A stretch of 23,323 nucleotides of DNA from ZC4RG30 sp039929265 (GTDB lineage: Bacteria; Pseudomonadota; Gammaproteobacteria; Steroidobacterales; Steroidobacteraceae): the NCBI GenBank assembly GCA_039929265.1, contig JBDSRN010000078.1:1-23323 (forward strand). Direction: 5' to 3'. Shown here piece after piece: positions 15,612-22,957 of the stretch (position 1 is the stretch's first letter; the number at the start of each line of letters is the position of its first letter). The notes below the pieces were generated by a model that was given only the letters and a program-made list of their open reading frames with translations, had not been told where the DNA came from and ran no database searches. Made by a program: the position numbers and the translations under genes.

Positions 15612-15808
15612 CCGCTCAGCCCACGCGGTAAACCGAAGCGCGCGGCTATCAGGAACAGAACACCCATACCCACGCAGATACGCCCTGCCAGCGGCGGGGC
15701 GACCTGAGTGATCACGTAGTCGAGTGTGAAACCGAGAACGACAAGCAGCCCGCCGAACACGTACAGGAACGTGCGCGCTCGCCGCGTTTCGCCGTCGATT
15801 CCTGGCAC
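15608..15808 (-). CDS. Small two-helix membrane protein, unknown
   Basis: A GTG at 15808 opens a 66-residue frame with two hydrophobic helices: about residues 14-34 (FLYVFGGLLVVLGFTLDYVI) and 41-58 (AGRICVGMGVLFLIAARFGL). I do not recognise a family. It starts one base after the stop of the MAPEG-like gene and overlaps the hydrolase remnant, so it is probably co-transcribed with both. Hydrophobic pattern and tight packing support coding; the short length and a weak ribosome site leave doubt. Confidence 0.5.
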   Translation of the reverse strand: MPGIDGETRRARTFLYVFGGLLVVLGFTLDYVITQVAPPLAGRICVGMGVLFLIAARFGLPRGLSG

Positions 15809-15809
15809 C

Positions 15810-16055
15810 CTACAACGCAGCGCGCATCAGCAGCGCAATTCCCAGCATGAATCCTCCGATGAGCGTGCCGGCGCTGCCCAGTGCGCGCAGGACATGCGGC
15901 GGGCCGTTGACGCGGGCGGTCATCAGCATACCCGCTGCGTGCAAGACGCGGCTCACGGTGACGAGTATCACGACCCATGTGATCCAGCCACTGGTGCCAG
16001 ACATCAGAAAATACCGCAGCACCAGGATCGCGGAGCAGATCAGGTAGGTTTCCAT
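15810..16055 (-). CDS. MAPEG-family-like membrane protein, probably internally shortened
   Basis: The ATG at 16055 with AAGGGA upstream opens an 81-residue frame. The C-terminal part reads like the last two helices of MAPEG proteins (glutathione and eicosanoid metabolism superfamily): TWVVILVTVSRVLHAAGMLM, then LRALGSAGTLIGGFMLGIAL. The N-terminal helix (METYLICSAILVLRYFL) passes directly into this part, so about 45 residues usual for the family, including its conserved polar region, seem missing near 16000. Function is probably lost. Family assignment is from memory and moderate. Confidence 0.5.
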   Translation of the reverse strand: METYLICSAILVLRYFLMSGTSGWITWVVILVTVSRVLHAAGMLMTARVNGPPHVLRALGSAGTLIGGFMLGIALLMRAAL

Positions 16056-16129
16056 TTTTGTCCCTTGTTGTTGTGGCACAGGCTAACCCAGACGCCGGGC
16101 TCGGGGCCGTGCTGCGGTGGAAGTGTCGG

Positions 16130-17140
16130 ATGAATCGCGGCATGATGGCGCCCGTCATGCAAACACCGTCACTGCGAGAACTGCTGCTGGGCACACTGGC
16201 ATTTTGCGCGGGAGTGAATTCGTTTGCTCAGACACCGGCGGGCAGCGTGCAGAGCGGCGCCGCGGCCGTCGCGGAGGAAGAGGTACTCACCGAAGTTACC
16301 GTCTCCGCCCCGGAGCCACGCTACGTCGCTCCAACCACGCGGGACCGCATCGGCCGCGTGTGGGTGCCGGTGAAGATCAACGGCAAAGGTCCATTTCGCC
16401 TTGTGCTCGACTCCGGCGCGACGCATACGGCGGTCACACCGAAGATCGTCTCGGCACTCGGCATTGACCCGGACAGCGCACCGCGTGTATTGCTACGCGG
16501 TGTGACGGGCAGCGCCGAGGCTCAGAGCATCATCGTCGATTCACTGGAGGTCGGGGACCTGTGGCTCGGCCGGTCGTTGATGCCCGTCGTGCACGACGCG
16601 TTCGGGGGCGCAGAGGGCCTGCTGGGGACGGATGGCCTGCAGACCCGTCGTATCCACATCGATTTCCGGCGCGACTACATCGACGTGCGCACCTCGCGCT
16701 CACAACGCGCGCCCGCCGGCTTCACCACGATACCGTTGCGACGCGGGCCGGGCAGGCTGCTCCTCGTCGAGGCAGTCGTTGCAGGCGTCACCGCGCTCGC
16801 AATCGTCGATACCGGCGCGCAAACGAGTCTCGGAAACGAGGCGATGCGCACCGCGCTCAATCGTCGCTTCAGCCGCAAGCCACCGACACGCGCAGAAGTC
16901 ATCGGCGCAACGGGCCACATCCAGACTGGCGATGGCATCGTCGTGTCACCGGTGAAAGTCGGGGACATCAGCGTGCGCAACGTGCATGTCACCTTCGCCG
17001 ATTTGCACATCTTCAGTCACTGGGGCCTCGACAAACGCCCCGTCATCCTGCTCGGGATGGATGTGCTCGGCGTGCTCGACACGCTGATCATCGACTACAA
17101 GCGCCGCGAGCTGCAGATCCGGATGGTGGCCGCGGACTGA
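16130..17140 (+). CDS. Secreted retropepsin-like aspartic protease with two active-site motifs
   Basis: The 336-residue product has a signal peptide ending near residue 33 (VNSFA-QT). A short acidic linker contains EVTVSAPEPRYVAPTTRD, and two copies of the pepsin-type half follow. The first active-site motif is Asp94-Ser-Gly-Ala-Thr in FRLVLDSGATHTAV. The second is Asp227-Thr-Gly-Ala-Gln in LAIVDTGAQTSL. The glycine-containing flap-partner segments LLGTDGLQ and LLGMDVLGVLDTLIIDY are also present. The ATG at 16130 has GGAAG six bases upstream; in-frame ATGs at 16142 and 16157 are alternatives. It is divergent from the MAPEG-like gene. Confidence 0.82.
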   Translation: MNRGMMAPVMQTPSLRELLLGTLAFCAGVNSFAQTPAGSVQSGAAAVAEEEVLTEVTVSAPEPRYVAPTTRDRIGRVWVPVKINGKGPFRLVLDSGATHTAVTPKIVSALGIDPDSAPRVLLRGVTGSAEAQSIIVDSLEVGDLWLGRSLMPVVHDAFGGAEGLLGTDGLQTRRIHIDFRRDYIDVRTSRSQRAPAGFTTIPLRRGPGRLLLVEAVVAGVTALAIVDTGAQTSLGNEAMRTALNRRFSRKPPTRAEVIGATGHIQTGDGIVVSPVKVGDISVRNVHVTFADLHIFSHWGLDKRPVILLGMDVLGVLDTLIIDYKRRELQIRMVAAD

Positions 17141-17147
17141 TCCACAC

Positions 17148-17480
17148 TCAACGCCTGGCGTCAGCCGCACGCCTCGCCGCATCGATGGCGAGCTTGCCCC
17201 AGCGCAGCGCCTCGTCCGGATCCTCGAGCACTTCGGGTGGCGCCTCGTAATAGCCGAGCGATGCCACCTTGCCCTGTTTCACGTATTCGAAGCGCTTAAG
17301 TCCGCGCTCGATGAAGTGCGCCCTGGAGATTTGATCGGCCTTCAGATACAGCGTACCGCCTTGAATGATCGCAAAGAACACCTCGTCAGCGTAGACGCCA
17401 CGGCCGCCGAACATAGGTCGCGTGTGCACGTGGCCGAGGCCGTGGAACAGATCGGGTAGTGAATCGGTGAGGTCGCTCAT
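17148..17480 (-). CDS. TfoX N-terminal-domain protein
   Basis: The 110-residue product is a stand-alone TfoX N-terminal domain: RPMFGGRGVYADEVFFAIIQ, TLYLKADQISRAHFIERGL and KVASLGYYEAPPEVLEDPDE. In Haemophilus the two-domain TfoX/Sxy controls competence. Proteins with only this N-terminal domain are common and mostly uncharacterised, so a competence role should not be assumed. The ATG at 17480 gives the family N-terminus. It converges on the aspartic protease (7-bp gap) and is divergent from the broken methyltransferase (21 bp between starts). Confidence 0.85.
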   Translation of the reverse strand: MSDLTDSLPDLFHGLGHVHTRPMFGGRGVYADEVFFAIIQGGTLYLKADQISRAHFIERGLKRFEYVKQGKVASLGYYEAPPEVLEDPDEALRWGKLAIDAARRAADARR

Positions 17481-17501
17481 GTCGTGGCATATGATGAGGC
17501 A

Positions 17502-18253
17502 ATGATGCGCGCCACGTCTGCTGCATTCGGATTCCTGTTCGCCACGGCACTGGCGACGTTCGCAGCAGATGCCCCCGATCGTTACGGTCATATCGCCCCA
17601 ACCGGCGATGGCACAGGCAAGACCTGCCTGGGTCGCGAGATTGCGCATGTGATGGGCTGGCAGGCAGCGCCGTGGCTCGAGCGCGAGGAACGCGAGCAGG
17701 AGGAGCGTGGCAGTCTGCTGCTCGAGGAAATGAAGTTGAAGCCCGGCATGGTCGTGGCGGACGTTGGCGCGGGTAGCGGCTACTACAGCCGGTGAATCGC
17801 ACCACTGGTCGCGCCAGGGGGCAAAGTCCTCGCGGTGGACTTGCAACCCGAGATGGTAGCGATGCTGAGGAAACTCGCCGCCGATCTACCCGATGGTCGC
17901 ATCGAGCCAGTACTCGGCGCGGTGGACAGCGTGAAACTCGCGCCGGGTTCCGTGGACCTCGCCTTCATGGTCGACGTGTACCACGCGCTCGAGTACCCGT
18001 ACGAAATGCTCGAGAGCATCGTGCACGCGCTCAAACCCGGGGGGCGCCTGATCTTGATCGAGTATCGCGGGGAGGATCCCGACGTACCTGTCAAATCGCT
18101 GCACAAGATGACCGAAAAACAGGTGCGGCTGGAAGCAGGCAGAGCGCGCCCTGGGCCACGGATCCATCTCCTGCGGATTGATTCTCGTGTGCATGATTTC
18201 CCAAACTGGACGTCATCGAACGGCGCCTGCCGACATCTTTCGCGCGCAGGTAG
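17502..18253 (+). pseudogene. Secreted SAM-dependent methyltransferase, interrupted by TGA and with a degraded C-terminus
   Basis: The ATG at 17502 (GAGG upstream) opens a class I methyltransferase with an N-terminal signal sequence (MMRATSAAFGFLFATALATF). SAM motif I is VVADVGAGSGYYSR. Codon 98 is then TGA (17793-17795), and the same frame continues with IAPLVAPGGKVLAVDLQPEM, MVDVYHALEYPYEMLESIVH and GGRLILIEYRGEDP. One C-to-T change from CGA would explain the stop. After about 18140 the frame loses family character. Another frame at 18206-18253 reads LDVIERRLPTSFARR, closer to an expected ending, so a frameshift is also likely. Relatives are usually annotated as periplasmic methyltransferases of unknown substrate. 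Confidence 0.78.
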
Positions 18254-18256
18254 CAA

Positions 18257-19006
18257 TCAGCCGGATTTTTTCCTGAGGTACGCGTCGAGTTCGTCGGATC
18301 CGCCGATCAACTCACCGTTCACATATACCTGCGGGACCGTCCGCGCGTTGGCGATGGCGCCGAGCGCCTTGCTGCGAATCGCCGGCGGCAGATTGACGTC
18401 GACGTAATCATAGCCCGCGTCTTTCAGCTGCTGCTTCGCACGTGCGCAATACTCACAACCCTCGCGCGACAGGATCGCCACCTGATCGGGCTTCTTCGCC
18501 CTCGGGTCGATGTAGTTCAGCATCGTGTCTGCATCGGACACTTCGAACGGATCCCCATCCTTCTGTGGCTCGATGAACATCTTGTCGATCTTCCGGTCCT
18601 TCACCAGCATCGAGTAGCGCCATGAGCGGCGCCCGAAGTTGAGATCGGACTTGTCGACCATCATGCCCATCTGGTCGGTAAAGGCACCGTTGCCGTCGGG
18701 CAGCAGCAGCACATTGCCGCATTCCTGATTCTTGCCCCACTCCTCCATCACGAACGGATCGTTGACCGATACACAGATGATCGAGTCGACGCCATGCTTC
18801 CGGAACAGCGGCGCCAGTTCGTTGAAGCGCGGCAGATGCGTCGATGAGCAGGTTGGGGTGAATGCGCCGGGCAGCGAGAACACGATGACGTTCTTGCCAG
18901 CGAACAGCTCCTCCGTGGTTCTCGTCTGCCATTCGCCGTTCTCGCGGAGACGGAACGTAACCGTCGGGATGCTCTGACCTTCGCGACTGTTCAGGACTTC
19001 GGACAT
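18257..19006 (-). CDS. Hybrid peroxiredoxin-glutaredoxin (Prx5-Grx fusion)
   Basis: This peroxidase reduces hydroperoxides through an N-terminal Prx5 domain and is recharged by its own glutaredoxin domain using glutathione, as described for the Haemophilus enzyme. The 249-residue product has the peroxidatic Cys53 in PGAFTPTCSSTHLP (residues about 1-165) and a C-terminal Grx domain with Cys184-Glu-Tyr-Cys187, the TVPQVYVNG cis-Pro loop and GGSDEL. GCGAGAA precedes the ATG at about the right distance. It is divergent from selO-msrB-msrA, which suggests a shared oxidant-responsive region (19007-19219). Confidence 0.95.
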   Translation of the reverse strand: MSEVLNSREGQSIPTVTFRLRENGEWQTRTTEELFAGKNVIVFSLPGAFTPTCSSTHLPRFNELAPLFRKHGVDSIICVSVNDPFVMEEWGKNQECGNVLLLPDGNGAFTDQMGMMVDKSDLNFGRRSWRYSMLVKDRKIDKMFIEPQKDGDPFEVSDADTMLNYIDPRAKKPDQVAILSREGCEYCARAKQQLKDAGYDYVDVNLPPAIRSKALGAIANARTVPQVYVNGELIGGSDELDAYLRKKSG

Positions 19007-19219
19007 GAAAATTCTCGCAACCGGCTACAGGTGCCTCAGGTTGCTCTGATCGTCCGGCGCGTGCAATAAGCGCCCTCCGACACGCGCGAGATGCGGCAGA
19101 TGAACTGCGAGCCAACTTATGCTGCCCGTCCACGACGGCCTGCCGAAAAACAAAGGAAAGGCCGGCGCAAATGGGTAGTTCGGGTCTGACGCTGCTGGAG
19201 TAACTGCTACGATTCCGGG
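19007..19219. promoter_or_regulatory. Divergent regulatory region between the Prx-Grx gene and selO
   Basis: The 213-bp spacer must carry both promoters. Rightwards, CTGACG (19186-19191) and TACGAT (19208-19213), 16 bp apart, match the -35 and -10 consensus at four of six bases each. The predicted mRNA start is at about the selO GTG (19220), so selO could be leaderless. No ribosome site is present. I could not identify an OxyR-type palindrome with confidence. Confidence 0.35.
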
Positions 19220-20632
19220 GTGCGCCTTGGACTCGAACACAGCTACGCTGGTCTGCCGCAACACTTCCACGCGCCGGTACGGCCGGCCGTGGTCCTCGCG
19301 CCGCGGCTACTCGCGTTCAATCGCCCGCTGGCGGTCGAACTCGGTCTCGATCCCGACACGCTGGAGCACGCGGCCGCCGGCATGTTCTCGGGCAACGTCC
19401 TCCCCGAGGATGCACAGCCGCTTGCGATGGCCTACGCCGGCCACCAGTTCGGCAATTTCGTACCGCAATTGGGCGATGGCCGCGCGATCCTGCTTGGCGA
19501 ACTGAACGGACGCGACATTCAACTGAAAGGGGCTGGTCGCACGCCGTTCTCGCGCGGCGGTGACGGGCGCGCCGCAATCGGACCCATGCTGCGCGAGTTC
19601 ATCGTCAGCGAGGCCATGCATGCGCTCGGCGTCCCGACCACGCGTTCCCTCGCGGTTGTGGCCACCGGTGAGCAGGTGGTTCGAGAAGAGGCGCTGCCTG
19701 GCGCGGTGCTCACGCGAATCGCCGCCAGTCACGTGCGGGTGGGCACCTTCGAATACTTCGCGGCGCGCGAGGATCACGCAGCGCTGCAGCAGCTGCTGGA
19801 CTACGTTCTCGCCCGCCACTATCCGGAACTGCGCTCAGCCGAGGTTCCCGCGCTCGCCCTGCTTGCAGCGGCCGCCGATCGTCAGGCGCTACTGATCGCT
19901 GGCTGGATGCTGGTAGGTTTCGTCCACGGCGTGATGAATACCGACAACATGACGCTGTCCGGGGAAACCATCGACTACGGTCCGTGCGCATTCCTCGACG
20001 CCTATCACGCCAACACGAGGTTCAGCTCGATCGATCAACGCGGGCGCTACGCTTACGCAAACCAGCCTGTGATCGCACAATGGAATCTTGCGCGGCTCGC
20101 CGAGTCGTTGCTTCCGTTCATCCACACGGATTCAGATATTGCCGTGGCGAAGGCGCTTGAGGTCATAGAGCCCTTCATCGCACGATTCGACTCGTATTTC
20201 ATCGCGGGCATGCGACACAAGATCGGACTCGCTTCGGAGGAAGAACAGGACGGTGCATTGATCCGCCGCCTGCTCACGGCCATGCAGGATACTGCCGCCG
20301 ACTTCACCCTCACTTTCCGCCATCTGGATACCTTGAATCCTGGTAATGCGCCCATAGATGAATGGCTCGGCGAATGGCGCGTGCGCCTGACGCGCGATCC
20401 CCAGACGGACGCGCAGCGGGCCGCCGCGATGCGACGGGTGAATCCAGCCTTCATTCCACGCAATCACCGAGTCGAGGCGGCTCTCGCCGCGGCCACGGCC
20501 GGCGACCTCGCGCCATTCGAAAAGTTGTGTCACGTTCTGCAACGCCCGTTCGACGAGCAGCCTGATGCGTCCGCATATGCAGAGCCTCCGGCCCCGTCGG
20601 AACGTGTGCTGCAGACTTTCTGCGGTACCTGA
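19220..20632 (+). CDS. selO: SelO family protein adenylyltransferase (YdiU)
   Basis: SelO is a pseudokinase that transfers AMP from ATP to Ser/Thr/Tyr of proteins and is linked to redox control. The 470-residue product is full length. It has the family N-terminus (HSYAGLPQHFHAPV), the nucleotide-binding GDGRAILLGELNGRDIQLKG, GAGRTPFSRGGDGRAAIGPM, and the metal/catalytic region FVHGVMNTDNMTLSGETIDYG. Cys468 in QTFCGT replaces the selenocysteine of eukaryotic SelO; Cys256 (GPCAF) is a possible disulfide partner by analogy with E. coli. The GTG start at 19220 fits the family N-terminus. msrB follows after 10 bp. Confidence 0.95.
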   Translation: MRLGLEHSYAGLPQHFHAPVRPAVVLAPRLLAFNRPLAVELGLDPDTLEHAAAGMFSGNVLPEDAQPLAMAYAGHQFGNFVPQLGDGRAILLGELNGRDIQLKGAGRTPFSRGGDGRAAIGPMLREFIVSEAMHALGVPTTRSLAVVATGEQVVREEALPGAVLTRIAASHVRVGTFEYFAAREDHAALQQLLDYVLARHYPELRSAEVPALALLAAAADRQALLIAGWMLVGFVHGVMNTDNMTLSGETIDYGPCAFLDAYHANTRFSSIDQRGRYAYANQPVIAQWNLARLAESLLPFIHTDSDIAVAKALEVIEPFIARFDSYFIAGMRHKIGLASEEEQDGALIRRLLTAMQDTAADFTLTFRHLDTLNPGNAPIDEWLGEWRVRLTRDPQTDAQRAAAMRRVNPAFIPRNHRVEAALAAATAGDLAPFEKLCHVLQRPFDEQPDASAYAEPPAPSERVLQTFCGT

Positions 20633-20642
20633 AGGAGCCCTC

Positions 20643-21092
20643 ATGCCGGTCTACAGCAAGAATCCTGACGCAATTGCCAGACTCACGCCCGAACAGAAAC
20701 GGGTGACGCAGGACAGTGCCACCGAACGCCCCGGCACGGGTGAGTACCTGTACAACAAGGAACCCGGCATCTACGTGGACATCGTCTCCGGGGAGCCGCT
20801 GTTTGCATCGTCGGACAAGTACGAGTCCGGCTGCGGCTGGCCGAGCTTCACCAAACCGATGGCGCCCGCGCATGTTGCGGAGCTGCGCGACTTCTCCCAC
20901 GGCATGTTGCGCACCGAGGTGCGCTCGAAGGATGGCGACAGTCACCTCGGGCATGTTTTCGAGGACGGACCGAAGGATCGCGGCGGGCTGCGTTATTGCA
21001 TCAACTCCGCATCGCTGCGCTTCGTGCCGCGCGCGAAGATGCAGGACGAGGGGTATGGCGACTATCTCGACCAGGTGGAGGACGTCAAGTGA
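20643..21092 (+). CDS. msrB: Peptide-methionine (R)-S-oxide reductase
   Basis: MsrB reduces the R epimer of methionine sulfoxide in proteins. The 149-residue product has the catalytic Cys119 in RYCINSASLRF, His101/His104 in SHLGHVFEDGP, and SGCGWPSF with Cys64, a possible recycling cysteine. The two CxxC zinc pairs of the zinc-type MsrB are absent. The frame is open upstream inside selO; the ATG at 20643 has a strong AAGGAG site. The stop overlaps the msrA start (GTGA). Confidence 0.96.
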   Translation: MPVYSKNPDAIARLTPEQKRVTQDSATERPGTGEYLYNKEPGIYVDIVSGEPLFASSDKYESGCGWPSFTKPMAPAHVAELRDFSHGMLRTEVRSKDGDSHLGHVFEDGPKDRGGLRYCINSASLRFVPRAKMQDEGYGDYLDQVEDVK

Positions 21093-21589
21093 GCGAACAA
21101 CGTGCAGTGCTGGCCGGCGGATGCTTCTGGGGCATGCAGGACCTTCTGCGTCGCTACGAAGGGGTGATCGCCACGCGCGTCGGCTATTCGGGTGGCGACG
21201 TCGCAAACGCGACCTACCGCAATCACGGCACCCACGCCGAAGCGATCGAGATCGTGTTCGATCCCGCGAAGCTGAGCTATCGCAGCTTGCTCGAGTTCTT
21301 CTTCCAGATACACGATCCGACCACGCGCAATCGCCAGGGCAATGATCGCGGCGCCAGCTATCGTTCGGCGATCTATTACAGCAGCGATGAACAGAAGTGT
21401 ATCGCTGCAGATGTCATCGCCGATGTGGATGCATCGGGGCAGTGGCCGGGCAAGATCGTCACGGAAGTTGCGCCGGCAGGTCCGTTCTGGGAAGCAGAGC
21501 CGGAGCATCAGGACTATCTCGAGCGCATTCCCAACGGTTACACGTGTCACTACGTGCGCCCGGACTGGAAGCTCAAGAAAGCGAGCTGA
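21089..21589 (+). CDS. msrA: Peptide-methionine (S)-S-oxide reductase
   Basis: MsrA reduces the S epimer of methionine sulfoxide. The 166-residue product has the catalytic Cys12 in AGGCFWGMQ, then GYSGGDVANATYRNHGTHAE and FFFQIHDPTTRNRQGNDRG. It ends with a HQDYLERIPNGYTCHYVRPDW region carrying a C-terminal cysteine. The GTG start at 21089 overlaps the msrB TGA, so the two reductases are translationally coupled and should be made together. No signal peptide is seen in either, so both act in the cytoplasm. Confidence 0.96.
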   Translation: MSEQRAVLAGGCFWGMQDLLRRYEGVIATRVGYSGGDVANATYRNHGTHAEAIEIVFDPAKLSYRSLLEFFFQIHDPTTRNRQGNDRGASYRSAIYYSSDEQKCIAADVIADVDASGQWPGKIVTEVAPAGPFWEAEPEHQDYLERIPNGYTCHYVRPDWKLKKAS

Positions 21590-21608
21590 TCCGCGCTGGT
21601 CTCGAGCG

Positions 21609-22493
21609 ATGAACGCACAGTCCTGGCTGACGATCGCATCGCTGCAGCTCAGCGCGCAGATCGATCCGCATGGCGCGCAGCTTTCTGTGTTACGCGATGG
21701 CGGTGGACGGGATCTGCTCTGGAGCGGCGATCCCGCAGCGTGGGCAGCTCGAGCACCGATACTGTTTCCCATCGTGGGCACGCTGAACGGAGGCCACTTC
21801 AGCCACTGCGGCAAGGCCTACCCGCTGCCCCGGCACGGATTCGCGCGACGCAGGCAGTTCGAGATCGTGTGCAGCGATGGAGTGTCAGCGACGTTGCGCC
21901 TGCGTGCGGACCATGCCACTCGTGCGGTGTATCCCTTCGAGTTCGAACTCGAAGTGCAGTTCAGAGTCGATGGCCCGAGCCTGCACATCACGGCCAGCGT
22001 GCGCAATATCGGCAGCATCACCATGCCGGCAAGTCTCGGATTTCATCCCGCATTGCGCTGGCCGTTGCCGTACGCGCAGCCTCGTAACCAGCATTTCATC
22101 GAGTTCGAGAGTGAAGAGCCGGCGCATGCCCGGCGAATTTCAGCTGAAGGATTGCTGCTTGCCGAGACGGTTCCCACGCCGATCCTCAACCGGCGCCTTG
22201 TCCTGACTGATGCGCTGTTCGAAAGCGACGTGCTGATCCTGGACCAGCTGCGCAGCAAGTCCCTCACCTACGGCGCGGCGGCGGGAACTCGGCTGCACGT
22301 CGCGTTTCCGGATGCCACGTGTCTGGGCTTGTGGAGCAAGCCGGGCGCGGGCTTCATCTGCATCGAACCCTGGCGCGGGGTGACCGACCCGGTGGGTTTC
22401 ATTGGCGACATAACCGACAAACCCGGTGTGTTTCTGGTCGCGCCAGGCGTGGCGGAGTCGCTGCGGATGGTGACGACGCTTCGCCCGGCATAG
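21609..22493 (+). CDS. Aldose-1-epimerase family protein (LacX-like)
   Basis: The 294-residue product is a galactose-mutarotase-fold protein of the LacX-like group: LLWSGDPAAWAARAPILFPI near the start, YPLPRHGFARRRQFEI, ITMPASLGFHPALRWPLPY and CIEPWRGVTDPVGF near the end. Such enzymes interconvert the anomers of an aldose or phospho-sugar, but the substrate cannot be told. The frame is open far upstream through msrA; the ATG at 21609 matches the family N-terminus. It lies 19 bp after msrA, so it may be read with the selO-msr genes, although no functional link is obvious. Confidence 0.88.
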   Translation: MNAQSWLTIASLQLSAQIDPHGAQLSVLRDGGGRDLLWSGDPAAWAARAPILFPIVGTLNGGHFSHCGKAYPLPRHGFARRRQFEIVCSDGVSATLRLRADHATRAVYPFEFELEVQFRVDGPSLHITASVRNIGSITMPASLGFHPALRWPLPYAQPRNQHFIEFESEEPAHARRISAEGLLLAETVPTPILNRRLVLTDALFESDVLILDQLRSKSLTYGAAAGTRLHVAFPDATCLGLWSKPGAGFICIEPWRGVTDPVGFIGDITDKPGVFLVAPGVAESLRMVTTLRPA

Positions 22494-22571
22494 CCCGCTC
22501 GTACTGGAAAATCCATCCGGACTGTCAACGCGCTGACTGCAGCACTGCCGCGAAATCGCCATGCTCGTCGG

Positions 22572-22957
22572 ATGGAAGTCAATCGCGGCCGGCTGATTGA
22601 TCAAGTGCATCTGCGCGTCCGAAATCTCCCCGCCGCGCTGCGCTTCAACCAGGCCGCGCTTGCATGTGCAATTTGCCTTTCAGGCGAATGATCGCCTTGC
22701 CGTTGAGCGGTTCCACGCGGCGGCGCTCGTGGCAGGTGGCACCGACAACGGCAGCCCCGGCGAGCGCAAGGAATACCACCCGCTACTACGCCGTGTTCGT
22801 CTACGACCCGGACAGCAACAACGTCGAGGCCGTTTTCCATGGTCCGCACAAAAGTTCGGCGGACAGCATCGAGATCACGCGGCACCAGGCCTGCCGCCGC
22901 GCGCAGACAAGCTACTTCGGCTCGACAGTTTTCTTCATATTCTGCAGGGCGCCTTAG
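22572..22957 (+). pseudogene. VOC (glyoxalase/bleomycin-resistance fold) family gene, broken
   Basis: Three pieces of one VOC-family protein occur in three frames. Piece 1 (22572 to about 22662) reads RLIDQVHLRVRNLPAALRF. Piece 2 (about 22663-22779) reads HVQFAFQANDRLAVERFHAA then GTDNGSPGE. Piece 3 (about 22778-22876) reads YYAVFVYDPDSNNVEAVFHG then PHKSSADSIEI. About 35 residues expected between pieces 1 and 2 are missing, and a further base is lost near 22780. No full-length product can be made. The tail to the TAG at 22955 has no family character. Confidence 0.78.

Noticed and set aside
17148..17480. Competence regulator Sxy/TfoX
   Set aside because: Only the N-terminal domain is present, with no C-terminal domain and no competence genes nearby, so the regulator name is not justified.
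17793..17795. TGA in the methyltransferase gene read as selenocysteine
   Set aside because: Methyltransferases of this type have no Sec at this place, a C-terminal frame lesion is also present, and SelO here uses Cys. A nonsense mutation is simpler.
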